Assembly: GCA_028583605.1 (NCBI GenBank)
Contig: CM053334.1
Location: 19,735,118 to 19,799,117, forward strand
Reading direction: 5' to 3'
From: Dastarcus helophoroides
Lineage: Eukaryota; Arthropoda; Insecta; Coleoptera; Bothrideridae
DNA length: 64,000 bases
This document shows, in pieces, positions 62,901 through 64,000 of this stretch; within the stretch, counting starts at the first letter, position 1, and each line of letters starts with the position of its first letter. The position numbers and the translations under genes are program-made. The notes beneath the pieces were generated by a model. The model was not told the origin of the DNA. It saw nothing but the letters and a program-made list of their open reading frames with translations, and searched no databases.

Positions 62901-62958
62901 CGAAGATGGAAAAGTTCTGCCTACTGTCAACCCCAGTGATGAAACGGTGATTTGCGAT
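59944..62958 (+). CDS. ALDH1L1: 10-formyltetrahydrofolate dehydrogenase, N-terminal part (3'-partial)
   Basis: Exons 59944-59955, 60328-60481, 60818-61052, 61366-61636, 62120-62387, 62444-62624 and 62682-62958, then a donor GTAAGT and the right edge. Phases agree; 466 residues are present, about half of the protein. The enzyme converts 10-formyl-THF to THF and CO2 with NADP+, in the cytosol. Residues 14-215 are the formyltransferase-like hydrolase: [16 protein letters not shown], then [16 protein letters not shown] with catalytic His119, and WADDGLDTG with catalytic Asp155. Residues 320-400 are the carrier domain, with [20 protein letters not shown] and Ser369 as the 4'-phosphopantetheine site. 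[20 protein letters not shown] opens the aldehyde dehydrogenase domain, which lies outside. The first coding exon is only four codons (M-P-P-N). All visible catalytic residues are intact. Confidence 0.93.
61080..61330. mobile_element. Possible short non-autonomous DNA element in an ALDH1L intron
   Basis: The ends TTAGCGCACCTAGGG and, inverted, ATAGGCGCAACTAGC are imperfect inverted repeats around about 230 bp of AT-rich sequence in the 61053-61365 intron. Similar GGCGC-type ends occur in insect MITEs. The match is partial and no clear target duplication was found. Confidence 0.3.
61724..61885 (+). mobile_element. Foldback element, copy 3 (diverged)
   Basis: AATTGAAATACAGAACTTGT at the left and AAGCTCTGTATTTCAATTT at the right mirror the ends of copy 1. 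The central CTGAAGATCACAGCTTGACTG matches with substitutions, and GAAT replaces GAAA, so any ribozyme-like function is lost here. It lies in the ALDH1L intron 61637-62119. Confidence 0.75.
62055..62118 (+). repeat. Tandem duplication at a splice acceptor in ALDH1L
   Basis: AAATTAAACACCATAACTCG plus GTATCTTACA is directly repeated with few changes. The second copy ends in ATCTTACAG, the acceptor used for the exon at 62120; the first ends in TATCTTACAAA and lacks the AG. Confidence 0.7.
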
Positions 62959-63039
62959 GTAAGTAGCACTTTGCATATTTTTTGGCTTTCTTTCATGTTT
63001 CCATTTAGTTTTTTTCTTTCTTCTTTATTTGGTCTCTGT

Positions 63040-64000
63040 TCAGACTTTTCTCCCTCTCTCTTTCTCCCCCTCTTCCCTTTCCTTCCTTCCCTTTCCCTTT
63101 CCTTTTCTTACCTTTTCTGTTCTCTTCTCTTCTCTTTCCTTCTCTTCTCTTCTCTTTTCTTCTCTTCTTTTCTTTTCTCTTCCCTTCTCTTCTCTTCTCC
63201 TCTCTTCTCTTCTCTTCTCTTCTCTGCCCTTCTCTGCCCTTCCCTTCCCTTCTTTTTTCTTTTCTTCTCTTCTAATTTGGTCCCTTCTCTTCCCATCTCT
63301 TTCTCTTCTTCTTCCTCTTCCTCTGCCTCTTCCTCTTCCTTTTTCTCTTCCTCTTCCTTCTTCTCTTCATCTTCCTCTTTCTCTTCCTCTTTCTCTTCCT
63401 TTTTCTCTTCCTCTTCCTGTTCTTCCTTCTCTTACTTTTGTCTCCCTTCCTCTTCCTCTTCCTCTTACTCCTCCTCTTTCTCTTTCTCCTTCCTCTACCT
63501 TCTTCTCTTTCCACTTCTCTTTCTCTTCCTCATTCTTTTGCTCTTTCTCATCCTCCTTCCTCTTCCTCCTCCTCTTTATCTTCCTCTTTCTCTTCCTCTT
63601 TCTCTTCCTCTTCCTCTTCCTCTTTCTCTTCCTCTTTCTTTTTTTTCTTCCTCGTTCTCCTTCCTCTTTCTCTTCCTTTTCCTTTTCTTCTTTCTCTTTC
63701 CCTTGTCTCTCTTCCTCTTCCTCTTTCTTTTACTCCTCCTTTTCCTCTTCCCCCTTCCTTTTCTTTTCCTCTTCCTCTTTCTCTTGCTCTTCCTCATTCT
63801 CTTCCTCCTTGCTCTTCCTTTTTCGCTTTCTCTTTTTCTTCTTCTTCCTCTCCTTCTTTTTCTTTCTCTTGTCTTCCTTCCTATTTCTCTTCTTCCTCTT
63901 GTTTCTATTCCTCTTCTTCTTCCTCTTCCTCTTCTCATTCCTCTTCTTTTTCCTCTTCGTTTTTCTCTTTCTCTTTCTGTTTCTCTTCCTTTTCCTCTTT
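63040..64000 (-). repeat. Pyrimidine-rich microsatellite in an ALDH1L intron
   Basis: TTCTCTTCTC and TTCCTCTTCC units continue to the right edge. They are the complement of the GA-rich types at 57.1-59.5 kb, so the two tracts flanking the visible part of ALDH1L are in opposite orientation. Confidence 0.93.

Overview
The window is eukaryotic, from an insect nuclear genome. It holds intron-containing genes with GT-AG splice sites, an insect-type RpL32, an insect GLIS1/3 (lame duck-type) factor, a DUF4817-type transposase and a mariner relic. A holometabolous insect, perhaps a beetle, fits, but the order cannot be fixed from this sequence. Most of the 64 kb is repeat. Five protein genes were rebuilt by hand from exon phases and family conservation.

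Layout, left to right. 1-1175 is the end of a Tc1/mariner/IS630-superfamily element with an intact partial transposase on the minus strand. 1180-3900 is AT-rich repeat, including a 593-bp tandem repeat. 3935-18037 (+) is a ten-exon C2H2 zinc-finger gene whose 5' end lies outside the window. Its introns hold a perfect 1.29-kb (TG)n tract, a pentapeptide-like minisatellite, a foldback element with a hammerhead-ribozyme-like motif, 4 kb of palindromic AT-rich repeat and a mariner relic. Its reading frame reopens for 33 acidic codons directly after a TGA-C stop. 18864-20306 (-) is RpL32, with a U16-like C/D snoRNA in an intron. 22548-24050 (+) is HDAC3 with five compact exons. 24634-39640 (-) is a GLIS1/3-type gene with five Gli-type fingers. 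Its introns hold a 4-kb 20-bp-unit array with higher-order periodicity, a 162-bp satellite in trimers, and a tandem array built from its own first coding exon.

40-57 kb has no recognisable gene. It is AT-rich palindromic repeat, about 8.8 kb of an 8-bp AGAAAGAC minisatellite in several blocks, a 250-bp tandem satellite and a few complex islands that could be regulatory. 57.1-59.5 kb is a purine-only GA-rich microsatellite complex. 59944 to beyond the window (+) is 10-formyltetrahydrofolate dehydrogenase (ALDH1L); the hydrolase and carrier domains are present and the dehydrogenase domain runs off the right edge, after a pyrimidine-rich microsatellite.

The genes do not form a pathway. HDAC3 is a corepressor deacetylase, the GLIS-type and C2H2 proteins are probable transcription factors, RpL32 is a ribosomal protein and ALDH1L is a folate enzyme. 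The most notable signals are the stop-codon-readthrough candidate, the snoRNA, the exon-derived amplification in the GLIS-type gene and the ribozyme-like foldback family.
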